From NCBI GenBank assembly GCA_039980135.1, contig JBDXCV010000003.1, forward strand, positions 310,001 through 374,000: DNA of 64,000 bases, given 5' to 3'. This stretch comes from Alphaproteobacteria bacterium (GTDB taxonomy: Bacteria > Pseudomonadota > Alphaproteobacteria > UBA6615). Below, piece by piece: positions 1-9,255 of the stretch. The position numbers were made by a program, and so were the translations under genes. The notes below the pieces were generated by a model. The model had not been told where the DNA came from, made no database searches, and saw nothing but the letters and a program-made list of their open reading frames with translations. The first letter of the stretch is position 1. Every line of letters starts with the position of its first letter.

Positions 1-531
1 AACAACCTGGCTGCGGTGCCGTCGATCGTCTTCGGTCTGCTCGGTTTGGCCGTGTTCCTGAATTTCTTCGGGCTGCCCCGCTCCGCACCGCTTGTCGGCG
101 GCCTCGTGCTGGCCCTGATGACCCTGCCGACCGTGATCATCGCCGGGCGCGCGGCGTTGCAATCCGTGCCGCCCTCCATCCGCGAAGCCGCGTTGGGTGT
201 CGGCGCATCGCCCCTGCAGACGGTCTCGCACCATGTCCTACCCCTGGCGATGCCGGGCATCCTGACCGGCACGATCATCGGTATGGCCCGTGCGCTGGGT
301 GAGACCGCGCCGTTGCTCATGATCGGCATGGTCGCATTCATCGTCGATATCCCGCGCGGCTTCACCGATGCGGCGACGGTGTTGCCCGTCCAGGTTTTTC
401 TCTGGGCCGATGCCCCCGAGCGCGCCTTTGTCGAACGCACATCGGCCGCGATCATGGTGCTGCTGGCCTTCCTGATTCTGATGAACCTCGCCGCCGTACT
501 TCTGCGGCGGAAATTCGAAAGGCGGTGGTAG
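1..531 (+). CDS. pstA: Phosphate ABC transporter permease PstA (5' truncated by window edge)
   Basis: Inner-membrane permease subunit of the high-affinity phosphate transporter PstSCAB. The reading frame is open to the left edge, so only the C-terminal 176 residues are present (family members are about 280-300). Hydrophobic segments alternate with the cytoplasmic EAA-type loop ([13 protein letters not shown], about 184-222), which in this family contacts the ATPase PstB. The sequence ends in a basic tail. The stop at 529-531 is one base before the pstB start, so the two genes are cotranscribed. pstS and pstC are expected to the left. Family assignment rests on the loop motif and on the pstB-phoU-phoB context. 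Confidence 0.95.
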   Translation, partial: NNLAAVPSIVFGLLGLAVFLNFFGLPRSAPLVGGLVLALMTLPTVIIAGRAALQSVPPSIREAALGVGASPLQTVSHHVLPLAMPGILTGTIIGMARALGETAPLLMIGMVAFIVDIPRGFTDAATVLPVQVFLWADAPERAFVERTSAAIMVLLAFLILMNLAAVLLRRKFERRW

Positions 532-532
532 T

Positions 533-1399
533 ATGACCGAGGCGTTTCATGTTGAAGGCAAACCACAGTCGGGCGAAGAAGGCGTAATTGGAATGAGCGA
601 AGTAATCGAAGCGGGGGCGCCCGAAATCGAACCGACGCCCGCCCCCACAAAGGTGAAGGCGGACAAAGTCGACGTTTTCTATGCGGAGAAACAGGCGCTG
701 TTCGGTGTCTCGCTCGACGTTCTGGAGAACCAGGTCACCGCGCTGATCGGGCCTTCGGGCTGCGGCAAATCCACCTTCCTGCGCTGCATCAACCGTATGA
801 ACGACACCATCCCGATCTGCCGCGTGACCGGCGACATCGCGATCGACGATCAGGACATTTACGACCCGGCCATCGATGTCGTGCAGCTGCGCGCCCGGGT
901 GGGCATGGTCTTTCAGAAACCCAATCCGTTTCCGAAATCGATCTACGAGAATGTCGCCTATGGCCCGCGGATCCACGGCATGGCCCAGGGCAAGGCCGAC
1001 CTCGATGATCTCGTCGAGTCGAGCCTGCAGCGCGCCGGCCTGTGGAACGAGGTCAAGGACCGCCTGGGCGAGCCCGGGACGGGCCTGTCGGGCGGCCAGC
1101 AACAGCGCCTGTGTATCGCCCGTGCGATCGCCGTGAACCCCGATGTCATCCTGATGGACGAGCCCTGCTCGGCGCTCGATCCGATCGCCACCGCGCGTAT
1201 CGAGGAACTGATGGACGAGCTGCGCCAGAACTACACGATCGTGATCGTGACCCATTCAATGCAACAGGCAGCCCGGGTCAGCCAACGCACCGCTTTCTTC
1301 CATCTCGGCTATCTCGTCGAGTCTGGTGCCACCGAAATGATCTTCACCAATCCGGCAGACGAACGCACCCAGGACTACATCACGGGGCGGTTCGGCTAG
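533..1399 (+). CDS. pstB: Phosphate ABC transporter ATP-binding protein PstB
   Basis: ATPase that powers phosphate import through PstA/PstC. In the 288-aa reading the Walker A motif GPSGCGKST is at residues 73-81, the Q-loop Gln at 128, the signature LSGGQ at 185-189, Walker B VILMDE at 205-210 and the switch His at 241; all are intact. PstB is usually 250-265 aa. The first 20 residues lack similarity to the family, and a second ATG at 594 (MSEVIEAG, preceded by GAAGAAGG) would give 268 aa, so the start is ambiguous. The nominal ATG follows the pstA stop directly. PhoB control is expected, but the operon promoter lies outside the window. Confidence 0.97.
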   Translation: MTEAFHVEGKPQSGEEGVIGMSEVIEAGAPEIEPTPAPTKVKADKVDVFYAEKQALFGVSLDVLENQVTALIGPSGCGKSTFLRCINRMNDTIPICRVTGDIAIDDQDIYDPAIDVVQLRARVGMVFQKPNPFPKSIYENVAYGPRIHGMAQGKADLDDLVESSLQRAGLWNEVKDRLGEPGTGLSGGQQQRLCIARAIAVNPDVILMDEPCSALDPIATARIEELMDELRQNYTIVIVTHSMQQAARVSQRTAFFHLGYLVESGATEMIFTNPADERTQDYITGRFG

Positions 1400-1431
1400 T
1401 CCGGCCCCGGCCTTCAAACGGAGCGCATCTG

Positions 1432-2142
1432 ATGAGCACCGACCATATCGTGACGTCCTTCGACGAGGAGCTCAGCCGGCTGAGCGACCTTCTCAGCCGC
1501 ATGGGCGGTCTCGCCGAATCCCAGCTCGAGAATTCCATCGAGGCCCTGCAAAAACGCGATTCCTCGCTAGCAGAATCGGCCATCGAGAATGATCGCCGGA
1601 TCGATCAACTCCATGTGGAAGTCGATGAGCTGGCCATTCGGCTCCTGGCCCTGCGCCAGCCCATGGCGACCGATCTGCGCCACATCGTGACCGCGCTGAA
1701 GGTCGCGCCCATTGTCGAGCGGATCGGCGACTATTCGAAGAATGTGGCCAAGCGCACCATCGCGCTCAATCAGATGCCGCCGGTCAAACCGCTTTTCACC
1801 ATCCCGCGCATGGGTCGCCTGGTGCGCGAGATGATCAAGGACGTGCTTGACGCCTTCTCGAACAATGACGTCGCGATGGCGCGCGAGGTCTGGGTCCGGG
1901 ACAAGGAAGTCGACGATATGTACGACAGCCTGTTCCGCGAACTTCTCACCTACATGATGGAGGATGCGCGCAACATCACGGCATGCACCCACCTGCTGTT
2001 CGTGGCACGCAACATCGAGCGGATCGGCGACCTGGCAACGAACATAGCCGAACTGATCCATTACCAGGTCGAAGGCCGCGCGCTCGATGAGGATCGCCCG
2101 AAGGCGGACGAGGCGAGCGTGACCGTCGTCGAGCCCAGCTGA
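1432..2142 (+). CDS. phoU: Phosphate signalling regulator PhoU
   Basis: Negative modulator linking Pst transport to the PhoR-PhoB two-component system. The protein has 236 aa and two repeated three-helix PhoU domains. Each carries the family's metal-binding E-R-I-G-D motif (ERIGDYSKN near residue 100, ERIGDLATN near 200). The open frame continues upstream inside pstB, but ATG 1432 follows the pstB stop by 32 bp, is preceded by CGGAG, and starts exactly where PhoU homologues start (MSTDHIVTSFDEEL). It lies between pstB and phoB, the normal alphaproteobacterial order. Confidence 0.97.
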   Translation: MSTDHIVTSFDEELSRLSDLLSRMGGLAESQLENSIEALQKRDSSLAESAIENDRRIDQLHVEVDELAIRLLALRQPMATDLRHIVTALKVAPIVERIGDYSKNVAKRTIALNQMPPVKPLFTIPRMGRLVREMIKDVLDAFSNNDVAMAREVWVRDKEVDDMYDSLFRELLTYMMEDARNITACTHLLFVARNIERIGDLATNIAELIHYQVEGRALDEDRPKADEASVTVVEPS

Positions 2143-2177
2143 TCGCCCCCCAAACGTCGCGCCAGGCAAGGAACCCC

Positions 2178-2885
2178 GTGAACAACCTGCAACCCAGCGT
2201 CCTGATTGTCGAAGACGAGCCGCCGCTCGTCGAGCTTCTCTCCTACAATCTGGAGAAGGCCGGTTTCCAGGCACAAATCGCCCGTGACGGCGACGAAGCC
2301 ATGCTGGCGGTCGAGGAACACAAACCCGACCTGGTGCTGCTCGACTGGATGCTGCCCTATGTGTCGGGCATCGAGATTTGTCGCCGCATCCGGCGCAACC
2401 CCGAAACCCGCGACCTGCCGATCATCATTCTCACCGCGCGCGGCGAGGAAGACGACCGCATTCGCGGGCTCGACGCCGGGGCCGACGATTATGTGGTCAA
2501 ACCCTTCTCGCCGAGCGAGCTGATCGCACGCGTGCGCGCCGTCCTGCGCCGCACCCGGCCGGCCTTCGACAAGGATCAGCTGACCTATGGCGACATCGCC
2601 ATGGACCTGACGACCCACCGGGTCAGCCGCGCCGATGCGCCGGTTGATCTGGGGCCCACGGAATTCCGGCTGCTGCGGTTCATGATGGAGCATCCCGGCC
2701 GCGTCTTCTCGCGCGAGCAGTTGCTCGATTCGGTCTGGGGCCACGACGCCTATATCGAGCCGCGCACGGTCGATGTGCATATCCGGCGACTGCGCAAGGC
2801 GATGAACCTGCCCGGCACGGATGACCTGATCCGGACGGTGCGGTCCGCGGGCTACGCCCTCGATCTCAAGAACGAATACGCCTAG
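2178..2885 (+). CDS. phoB: Phosphate regulon response regulator PhoB
   Basis: OmpR/PhoB-family transcriptional activator of phosphate-starvation genes, 235 aa from a GTG start. The receiver domain has the acidic pair E12/D13, phospho-acceptor D56 (LLDWMLP), the conserved Thr at 86 and Lys at 108 (KPF). A C-terminal winged helix (about 135-232) includes the EPRTVDVHIRRLRKA recognition region. The gene closes the pst-phoU-phoB operon. No phoR histidine kinase is in the window; in related genomes it lies upstream of pst. The stop codon overlaps that of the convergent ald gene by four bases (CTAG). Confidence 0.96.
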   Translation: MNNLQPSVLIVEDEPPLVELLSYNLEKAGFQAQIARDGDEAMLAVEEHKPDLVLLDWMLPYVSGIEICRRIRRNPETRDLPIIILTARGEEDDRIRGLDAGADDYVVKPFSPSELIARVRAVLRRTRPAFDKDQLTYGDIAMDLTTHRVSRADAPVDLGPTEFRLLRFMMEHPGRVFSREQLLDSVWGHDAYIEPRTVDVHIRRLRKAMNLPGTDDLIRTVRSAGYALDLKNEYA

Positions 2886-3997
2886 ACAAGAATCTCTTCC
2901 GCATCGGTGAGCGGCAGGGCCAGCGCGTCGGCGACGGCACGATGGGTCACCGCCCCACTTGCCACGCTCAGGCCGCCGCGAAGTCCCGCATCGTCGCGCA
3001 GCGCCCGGGAGAACCCCTTGTCCGCCAGCGCCAGCACATAGGGCAGGGTCGCGTTGTTCAACGCCGCCGTCGACGAACGCGCCACCGCGGCGGGCATATT
3101 CGTCACGCAGTAATGCACCACCTCATCCACGATATAGGTCGGCGCGTCATGGGTGGTGGGCCGCGAGGTCTCGAAACAACCGCCCTGGTCGATCGCGATA
3201 TCGACGACGACCGCGCCCCGGCGCATACCCCGCACCGTGTCGGCCGTCAGCAGCTTCGGCGCCGCGGCTCCCGGCACCAGGACCGCACCGATCACCAGGT
3301 CGGCATTCAGCGCGAAGCGCTCGACCGCATCGACCGTCGAATAGATCGTGTTGAGGGTGGGGCCGAACTGCATGTCGAGTTCGCGCAACCGGTCGAGGGA
3401 CCGGTCGAGCACCGTCACCTTCGCCTCCATGCCCATCGCCATGCGCACCGCGTTGGTGCCCGATACGCCGCCGCCGATGACCAGCACATCGGCTGCCTCG
3501 ACACCGGGTACACCGCCCATCAAGACCCCACGTCCGCCCGCTTCCTTTTCGAGATAATGCGCGCCGACCTGGATCGACATGCGGCCGGCCACCTCGCTCA
3601 TCGGCGCCAGCAGCGGCAGCCCGCCATGCCGGTCTGTCACCGTTTCATAGGCGATGGCCACCGCGCCCGCGTCGATCAGGGCCTGGGTTACGTCTCGCTC
3701 GGCGGCGAGGTGCAGGTAGGTGAACAGGATCTGGCCCTCACGCAGCAGGCCGAATTCCTCATGCTGGGGTTCCTTCACCTTGACGATCATCTCCGCCGCG
3801 CCGAACACCGCGGCCGCGTCCGGCGCGATCTGCGCCCCCGCCGCCATATAGTCTTCGTCGGCGAAGTTCGCACCCAGCCCCGCTGCGGACTCAACCATCA
3901 CCTGATGCCCGTGATGCACCAGGTCACGCACCGACGCCGGCGTCAGGCCCACCCGGTACTCACGATTCTTGATTTCACGCGGCACGCCGATCAGCAT
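2882..3997 (-). CDS. ald: Alanine dehydrogenase
   Basis: NAD-dependent L-alanine dehydrogenase (pyruvate + NH4+ to L-alanine and back), 371 aa, full length for the family. The N-terminal signature [20 protein letters not shown], the catalytic Lys in VKVKEPQ, the catalytic His in YLHLAAE, and the Rossmann motif [15 protein letters not shown] followed by the NAD-ribose-binding Asp of TVLD are all visible. ATG 3997 is preceded by GGTGGCGAG. Divergent from the solute-binding-protein gene, with a perfect inverted repeat between them. Convergent with phoB, sharing a CTAG stop overlap. Confidence 0.96.
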   Translation of the reverse strand: MLIGVPREIKNREYRVGLTPASVRDLVHHGHQVMVESAAGLGANFADEDYMAAGAQIAPDAAAVFGAAEMIVKVKEPQHEEFGLLREGQILFTYLHLAAERDVTQALIDAGAVAIAYETVTDRHGGLPLLAPMSEVAGRMSIQVGAHYLEKEAGGRGVLMGGVPGVEAADVLVIGGGVSGTNAVRMAMGMEAKVTVLDRSLDRLRELDMQFGPTLNTIYSTVDAVERFALNADLVIGAVLVPGAAAPKLLTADTVRGMRRGAVVVDIAIDQGGCFETSRPTTHDAPTYIVDEVVHYCVTNMPAAVARSSTAALNNATLPYVLALADKGFSRALRDDAGLRGGLSVASGAVTHRAVADALALPLTDAEEILV

Positions 3998-4062
3998 CTC
4001 GCCACCCCATCACGTCTGTTTTCGGTTCGGTCGTAATTTCGACTCATGTCCCGCAGTATATT

Positions 4063-4085
4063 TGGGGTGTCGTATCAACACCCCA
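4063..4085. promoter_or_regulatory. Perfect inverted repeat in the ald / solute-binding-protein divergent region
   Basis: TGGGGTGT (4063-4070) and ACACCCCA (4078-4085) are perfect reverse complements separated by 7 bp, in the 106-bp gap between two divergent starts. Symmetry and position fit an operator for a dimeric regulator. ald genes are often controlled by Lrp/AsnC-type proteins, but the cognate regulator cannot be named from sequence. An RNA hairpin in the leader of the + gene is an alternative. Confidence 0.45.
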
Positions 4086-4103
4086 GTAAAGATCGCTTGA
4101 GCC

Positions 4104-5936
4104 ATGCGCCAATTCCGCCCCTCCCCGTGCCGCAGATTCGCCGCCGCGCTCTTCTTGCTGACCGGGACGCTCGCCGCAAACGGCCATGCCGCCGCCGCGC
4201 CCGAAAGCGCCATCGCCATGCTGGGTACGACGAAATATGCCGCCGATTTCGCCCATTTCGACTATGTGAACCCGGACGCGCCCAGGGGTGGCAGCTTGCG
4301 TCTGCATGCCATCGGCAGCTTCGATTCCCTCAACCCCTACATCATTCGCGGCAAACCGGCGGCCGGCCTGCATCACGGTTTCGGAATATATTTCGAGACC
4401 CTGGCGAAACGCAGCCGCGACGAACCCTTCTCCCTCTACGGACTTCTCGCCGAGACCATCGAGACACCGCCCGACCGCGCCTGGGTGGAGTTTACGCTGC
4501 GCGCAGAAGCGCGCTTCTCCGACGGCGCCCCGGTCACGGTCGACGATGTCATCTTCAGCTGGGAGACCCTCAAGGCCAAGGGCAGCCCGAATGCGCGGGC
4601 GACCTGGGCGCGCGTGGTCACGGCCGCGGAAACCGGCCCCCGGCGCGTCCGCTTCACCTTCGTCGACAACTCCGACCGGGAGTTGCCGTTGCTCATCGCC
4701 GGCTTCATGCCGATCCTGTCGAAGAACTGGTGGGCGGGCCGCACCTTCGACGCGACCACATTGGAGCCGCCCCTGGCGAGCGGGCCCTACACGATTGCCG
4801 CCGTCGATCCGGGCCGGGGTCTGTCGTTCCGGCGCAACCCTAACTACTGGGGTGCGGAACTGGCGGTAAACCGGGGGCAGTATAATTTCGACGATATCCG
4901 GTTCGATTATTTCCGTGATGCCGCCATTGCGCTCGAGGCCTTCAAGGCCGGCAACTATGATTTCCGCTTCGAGGGCGACGCCGCGCGCTGGGCCACCCAG
5001 TATGACATTCCCGCCGCGCAGACCGGCGCGGTCGAACTGGACGTGCTGCACACCGGCACCCCGTCGGGGCTGAGTGCGCTGGCGTTCAACCTGCGGCGCG
5101 ACAAGTTCGCCGACATCCGGGTGCGCGAGGCGCTGACCCTGGCCTTCGATTTCGAGTGGCTCAACAAGACGCTGCTTCATGACGGCTATACCCGCACCCG
5201 GAGCATGTTTTCCGGGTCCGACATGGCGCCGACCGCCCCGCCCCGGGGGCCGGAGCTGGCGTTGCTCGAACCCTGGCGGGGCAAGGTCCCCGATACGGTG
5301 TTCGGACCACCCTACGTGCCGCCGGTCACCGACGGTTCGGGCCGCCCCCGGGCGAACCTGAAACGCGCGGCCGAGCTTCTCGCGGCGGCCGGATGGCGAA
5401 TAGAAAACGACACCCGCGTCGACGGCGACGGCAACCCCTTCCGGATCGAAATCACCATCCGCCGGCCATCCAACGAGCGCATCGCGCTCGCCTATGGGCG
5501 CAACCTGAAGCGCCTCGGAATCGCGACATCCGTCCGGCTGGTCGAATCCGCTCAGTTCCAGGGACTGATCGATTCCTATGATTTCGACATGGTCTTCGGC
5601 TTCTGGGGCGTGACCCTGTCGCCGGGCAACGAGCAGCAAAACTACTGGAGCGCGCAAACGGCCCGACAACCCGGCGGGCGCAACTGGGCCGGCGTTTCGG
5701 ACCCGGCCGTCGACGCCATGATCGCGGCCCTGGGTGCGGCGCGCGACCGGGCAGAACTGGTCGCCGCGGCGCGCGCGCTTGATCGGATCCTGATGTGGAA
5801 TCACTATGTGATGCCGCTCTATCACGATGCGGGCCAGCGCATCGCCTACTGGACGCGTATCCGGCGCCCGGCGACGGTACCCGTCTACGGGCTCAGGCTG
5901 GAAACGCTCTGGTTCGAACCCGGCGCGCGAAACTAG
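4104..5936 (+). CDS. Extracellular solute-binding protein, family 5 (YejA-like oligopeptide binder)
   Basis: Periplasmic substrate-binding protein of a peptide/nickel-type ABC importer, 610 aa. It starts with a signal peptide (RRFAAALFLLTGTLAANGHAAA, cleavage about residue 30). The mature N-terminus (FAHFDYVNPDAPRGGSLRL, then GSFDSLNPY) is typical of the YejA/microcin-C branch. Inner SBP_bac_5 features such as VTVDDVIFSWETLK and LSFRRNPNYWG are present. No permease or ATPase genes are adjacent, so the rest of the transporter must be elsewhere. ATG 4104 has only a weak ribosome site. Substrate unknown; YejA homologues bind short peptides. Confidence 0.88.
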   Translation: MRQFRPSPCRRFAAALFLLTGTLAANGHAAAAPESAIAMLGTTKYAADFAHFDYVNPDAPRGGSLRLHAIGSFDSLNPYIIRGKPAAGLHHGFGIYFETLAKRSRDEPFSLYGLLAETIETPPDRAWVEFTLRAEARFSDGAPVTVDDVIFSWETLKAKGSPNARATWARVVTAAETGPRRVRFTFVDNSDRELPLLIAGFMPILSKNWWAGRTFDATTLEPPLASGPYTIAAVDPGRGLSFRRNPNYWGAELAVNRGQYNFDDIRFDYFRDAAIALEAFKAGNYDFRFEGDAARWATQYDIPAAQTGAVELDVLHTGTPSGLSALAFNLRRDKFADIRVREALTLAFDFEWLNKTLLHDGYTRTRSMFSGSDMAPTAPPRGPELALLEPWRGKVPDTVFGPPYVPPVTDGSGRPRANLKRAAELLAAAGWRIENDTRVDGDGNPFRIEITIRRPSNERIALAYGRNLKRLGIATSVRLVESAQFQGLIDSYDFDMVFGFWGVTLSPGNEQQNYWSAQTARQPGGRNWAGVSDPAVDAMIAALGAARDRAELVAAARALDRILMWNHYVMPLYHDAGQRIAYWTRIRRPATVPVYGLRLETLWFEPGARN

Positions 5937-5943
5937 GCGGCCG

Positions 5944-6732
5944 CTACAGCCAGAGTGCGACCAGTGCCATGACCGCGAGACCCGCCGTCAGCGCCCCGAG
6001 CTTGGCCCCGCTCCGGTCATTCTCCCGGAACTCCGGCCCGATAATCTCCAGGGTCGCCACATAGACGAATGTCGCCGCCGCGAAAGCATCGAACAGCGCC
6101 TCGCTGACCCTGGCCGCATCCCCGTCGAGGATTTCCTGCAAACCGGTCCCGAGTAAAATCCCCAGCGGCGTCATCAACGCGAACACGACGAGAAGGCCCC
6201 AGACCGAACGCGCGGACGCTGAATCCCCGGCGGGCGTCCGCAGCAAGCCCGACGTCAGCGCGAAGGCCGCGCTTCCCTTGTGGGCCACGACCGCCAGCAA
6301 CAATATGATCGAGTTCGCCGCCGAATCCTCCGCGCCCAACGCAGCGCCCGCGAGAATCGAATGAAACGACAGGACGACGAGCAGGATCATCGCCGAGGTG
6401 CCGCCCGCGTCGGACATTTTGCCATGCGTTCGCGCCTGCAGCCGGTGGCCCAGCCGGTCCACGGCAAGCACCGCGATCAGGCCCAGGGCGGCGATGCCGA
6501 ACGGGGCCGGATAGTCGAGTTCGGGATAAAGGCGCGCAAACAGGTCGACCGAGTCCGGCAATACATGGATCAGACCGGCACCCAGAAAAACACCCGCGCC
6601 GAACAATGATCCCAGCGCGAAAAGCCGGTCGGCATGGCGGGATTGCTTGGTCCGCACGGCCGCAAAACTGCCGAGGAGCGCGGTCAACAGGATGACCAGA
6701 ATGGCGACCGCCTTGATCGCGAGCAGGCTCAT
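5944..6732 (-). CDS. ZIP-family divalent metal transporter
   Basis: Predicted inner-membrane ZIP (zinc/iron permease) protein, 262 aa with about eight hydrophobic segments. The diagnostic metal-site helices are visible: segment IV with SFHSILAGAALGAE and segment V with VVAHKGSAAFAL. The latter reads HKG where canonical zinc ZIPs have HKIPEG, so metal preference may differ. The segment III-IV loop is short and has two His (GHRLQARTHG). Convergent with the solute-binding-protein gene (7-bp gap) and downstream of the sugar/nucleoside kinase on the same strand. Confidence 0.85.
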   Translation of the reverse strand: MSLLAIKAVAILVILLTALLGSFAAVRTKQSRHADRLFALGSLFGAGVFLGAGLIHVLPDSVDLFARLYPELDYPAPFGIAALGLIAVLAVDRLGHRLQARTHGKMSDAGGTSAMILLVVLSFHSILAGAALGAEDSAANSIILLLAVVAHKGSAAFALTSGLLRTPAGDSASARSVWGLLVVFALMTPLGILLGTGLQEILDGDAARVSEALFDAFAAATFVYVATLEIIGPEFRENDRSGAKLGALTAGLAVMALVALWL

Positions 6733-6765
6733 GTCCGAAAGATCCTCGTTCTTTGCCCCGCCACC

Positions 6766-7776
6766 CTATCCGGCGAGGCGCGCCGTCACCAGTTCCGCGA
6801 GACTGACCCGCGGTCGCGGCCCGACATGATCGATCACCTCCGCCGCCGTGATCGCGCCAATCCGCGCGCAAGTGGCCAGATCGCGCCCCTGAGTCAGGCC
6901 GAACAGGAAGCCCGCGGCAAACTGATCCCCGGCACCCGTCGTATCGACAACCTGCGCCACCGGCACGGCATCGACCACATGCACCTCGTCACCCGACACG
7001 ACCACGACACCCTTCTCCGACCGCGTCAGCGCGGCAATGCGGCAGTCTTCCCGGACATGCTGGAGTGCATCGTCGAAGCTTCCGACCTGATAGAGCGACA
7101 TGATCTCGTCTTCATTCGCGAACAGGACATCGACATGGTCTCGTATGAAGCCGCGAAATGAATCCCGATGCCGGTCGACACAAAACGGATCCGACAGGCT
7201 GAGCGCGACCAGCCGCTCGTTCGCGGCGGCGAGCGCGGCAGCCTTCAGGAAAGCCGCCTTGGCCTCGTCCCGGTCCCAGAGATAGCCCTCCAGATAGGTC
7301 ACCTGGGCGCGCGCAATCATGTCACCGTCGATATCATCAGGATCCAGGTTGACGCTCGCGCCGAGAAACGTGTTCATGGTGCGCTGGGCATCCGGCGTGA
7401 TCAGGATCAGGCAACGCGCGGTCGGCGGGCCGTCGGTCGCCGCCGGGGTATTGAACTCCGCGCCCACCGCGCGGATGTCATGGGCGAAGATATCCCCGAG
7501 CTGGTCATCGCGAACCTTGCCGATAAACGCGCAGTCCGCCCCCAAAGAAGCGAGTCCGGCCGCCGTGTTGCCGGCGGATCCGCCCGAGGTCTCGATCCCC
7601 TCCGGCATCGCCGCATACAGTGCCTCGGCCTGACCGGCATCTATAAGGGCCATGGTGCCTTTTACCATGCCGTGCGCCTCGATCACGGCATCGTCGGCCT
7701 GGGCCAGTACATCGACAATCGCGTTGCCGACGCAGACAACATCAAGCGCGCCTTCGGCGGGATGGGATTCGGTCAT
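6766..7776 (-). CDS. PfkB-family kinase, adenosine-kinase-like
   Basis: Ribokinase/PfkB-fold sugar or nucleoside kinase, 336 aa. The N-terminal pattern VVCVGNAIVDVLAQ and the GGSAGNTAAGLASLG substrate loop match the alphaproteobacterial adenosine-kinase subgroup. The C-terminal PfkB signature DTTGAGDQFAAGFLFG contains the catalytic Asp and the anion hole. In that subgroup the reaction is adenosine + ATP to AMP + ADP; a ribokinase-like substrate cannot be excluded. It lies 33 bp upstream of the ZIP gene on the same strand, so the two may be cotranscribed. Confidence 0.85.
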   Translation of the reverse strand: MTESHPAEGALDVVCVGNAIVDVLAQADDAVIEAHGMVKGTMALIDAGQAEALYAAMPEGIETSGGSAGNTAAGLASLGADCAFIGKVRDDQLGDIFAHDIRAVGAEFNTPAATDGPPTARCLILITPDAQRTMNTFLGASVNLDPDDIDGDMIARAQVTYLEGYLWDRDEAKAAFLKAAALAAANERLVALSLSDPFCVDRHRDSFRGFIRDHVDVLFANEDEIMSLYQVGSFDDALQHVREDCRIAALTRSEKGVVVVSGDEVHVVDAVPVAQVVDTTGAGDQFAAGFLFGLTQGRDLATCARIGAITAAEVIDHVGPRPRVSLAELVTARLAG

Positions 7777-7926
7777 GGGAACTCCTGGCCAGACTTGGCG
7801 GCGGGATAGATCTGGGATGAAGCGCGCGAGTATAGCGACGCCAGAGGCTCACGCAATCCGCCGGCGCGGTGGATTTGGCGCTTTTCGAATGGTGTTCACG
7901 AACCCGAGACGTTATGACAAAGCACC

Positions 7927-8622
7927 ATGATTTCAGCATTCTTCAAGGCACTCGGCGACTTCAGCGACCCGCGCATGCGCGCGGTTCTCTGGCAGTCGAT
8001 CGGCCTCAGCATCATCACCGCCATGCTCCTGTGGGGCGGCCTGTCCTGGCTCCTGTCGAGCACCCAGTTGATCGGCAACGTACCGTTCGTCGGCGGCTGG
8101 CTCGAGACCGCCGTGGACTGGCTTGGCTCCATCGCCGTCTTCGTCCTCGTTATTCTGCTGCTGCCCGCATTCCTGGGTATCTACGCAAGTCTTTACATCG
8201 AGACCATCTGCCGGGCCGTCGAGGCCCGCCACTATCCGCATCTCGCACCGCCCCGCAATCAGTCGATCGTGGAGGCGGTGATCATCGGCCTCAAATTCGG
8301 CGGGCTGCTGATCGTCTTCAATCTGCTGCTGCTGGTGTTGATCTTCTTCCCGCCGATCTACTTCATTGCCGGCTGGGCGGTGAACGGCCACCTGCTCGGC
8401 CGCGAGTATCTGGAAATGGTCGGGTTCCGTCGCATGGACCCCACACAACTGCGCGACTACCGGCTCAGAAAGCGCACCCCGATCTTCATGTCCGGCCTGA
8501 TGTTGGCGGTGGTCGTCTCGATCCCGGTCGTGAACTTGATACTGCCTTTGTTCGGAACGGCCATGATGTTGCACGTTTTCGAAGCAACCCGAGACCATGA
8601 TTCTGTTAATATCGTTGTATAA
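7927..8622 (+). CDS. EI24-domain (CysZ-like) membrane protein
   Basis: Integral membrane protein, 231 aa, of the EI24/CysZ superfamily. Several long hydrophobic segments are visible (about 25-45, 70-95, 120-155, 190-220). The characteristic PPIYFIAGWAVNGHLLGREYLEMVGFRRMD block follows the third. CysZ members import sulfate, but no cysteine-biosynthesis genes are nearby, so transport function is unproven. Divergent from the PfkB kinase with a 150-bp gap. Confidence 0.8.
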   Translation: MISAFFKALGDFSDPRMRAVLWQSIGLSIITAMLLWGGLSWLLSSTQLIGNVPFVGGWLETAVDWLGSIAVFVLVILLLPAFLGIYASLYIETICRAVEARHYPHLAPPRNQSIVEAVIIGLKFGGLLIVFNLLLLVLIFFPPIYFIAGWAVNGHLLGREYLEMVGFRRMDPTQLRDYRLRKRTPIFMSGLMLAVVVSIPVVNLILPLFGTAMMLHVFEATRDHDSVNIVV

Positions 8623-8623
8623 C

Positions 8624-8666
8624 AGCGCATTAAACAACATTGTGGACATTTTAATATAAATGCGCT
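8624..8666. promoter_or_regulatory. Inverted repeat with AT-rich spacer upstream of bactofilin
   Basis: AGCGCATT (8624-8631) and AATGCGCT (8659-8666) are perfect 8-bp reverse complements flanking a 27-bp AT-rich spacer, immediately after the EI24 stop and 91 bp before the bactofilin start. It could be an operator around a promoter (TAATAT lies in the spacer) or an attenuator-like hairpin. It has no T-run, so a simple terminator is less likely. Confidence 0.35.
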
Positions 8667-8757
8667 ATCCAAGCAATTGAGAGTCGCAATAATCTCGGGT
8701 GTGGGCTTCGAATCCCAGACCCGTTTGACGATTCTGGGGTCCAAACAGGGGGCAACC

Positions 8758-9255
8758 ATGAGCGCAGATGCCGAAGACACCGGCGAGGATGCAGGCAAGA
8801 ACAAGGCCGGTAACACCGAACCGCGACCGGAACTCGATCTGAGTTTCCTCGACCGCCAACCGGCGCGGGCAACCGATATTCCCAATTTCGGGGACCATCT
8901 CGAGCGGACAGACGACAACGAGCCCCGCCGCGTATCGGAGACCAAAACCCTGACGGTCGGGCGCGACATTTCGCTCAAGGGCGACATCACCGAATGTGAT
9001 TCCTTGATCGTCGAAGGACGGATCGAAGCAAAACTCGATAGCGCCCGCGCGCTGGAAGTCTCCCGCGGCGGCCGGTTCGACGGCAGTGCCAAGGTCGAGA
9101 CCGCGATCATTAGCGGGCGGTTCGACGGCGACCTCGACGTGGCGCGCGCGCTGCGCATCACCGCGTCGGGAAAAGTGACCGGCACGGTGTCCTACGGGCG
9201 CCTCGAGATCGAAAACGGAGGAGAAGTCGATGGCGATGTTTCGATACATCGCTAG
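8758..9255 (+). CDS. Bactofilin family cytoskeletal protein
   Basis: Bactofilin, a polymerising beta-helical cytoskeletal protein that scaffolds envelope enzymes; 165 aa. A disordered charged N-terminus (residues 1-55) precedes the repeated beta-helix core: TLTVGRDISLKGDITECDSLIVEGRIEAKL, then RGGRFDGSAKV, GRFDGDLDVARALRI, GKVTGTVSYGRLEI and NGGEVDGDVSI. ATG 8758 is chosen over an upstream in-frame TTG because CAGGGGG precedes it and the extra residues look unlike the family. The 3' end overlaps a 45-codon ORF by 26 bp, followed by a lipoprotein gene. Confidence 0.92.
   Translation: MSADAEDTGEDAGKNKAGNTEPRPELDLSFLDRQPARATDIPNFGDHLERTDDNEPRRVSETKTLTVGRDISLKGDITECDSLIVEGRIEAKLDSARALEVSRGGRFDGSAKVETAIISGRFDGDLDVARALRITASGKVTGTVSYGRLEIENGGEVDGDVSIHR

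Noticed and set aside
4044-5825. A 593-codon open frame antisense to the solute-binding protein
   Set aside because: Third-position GC bias of the real gene creates it; no family features.
8701-8725. GGCTTCGAATCC-like T-arm upstream of bactofilin
   Set aside because: Only a T-arm resemblance; the rest of a tRNA cloverleaf is missing.
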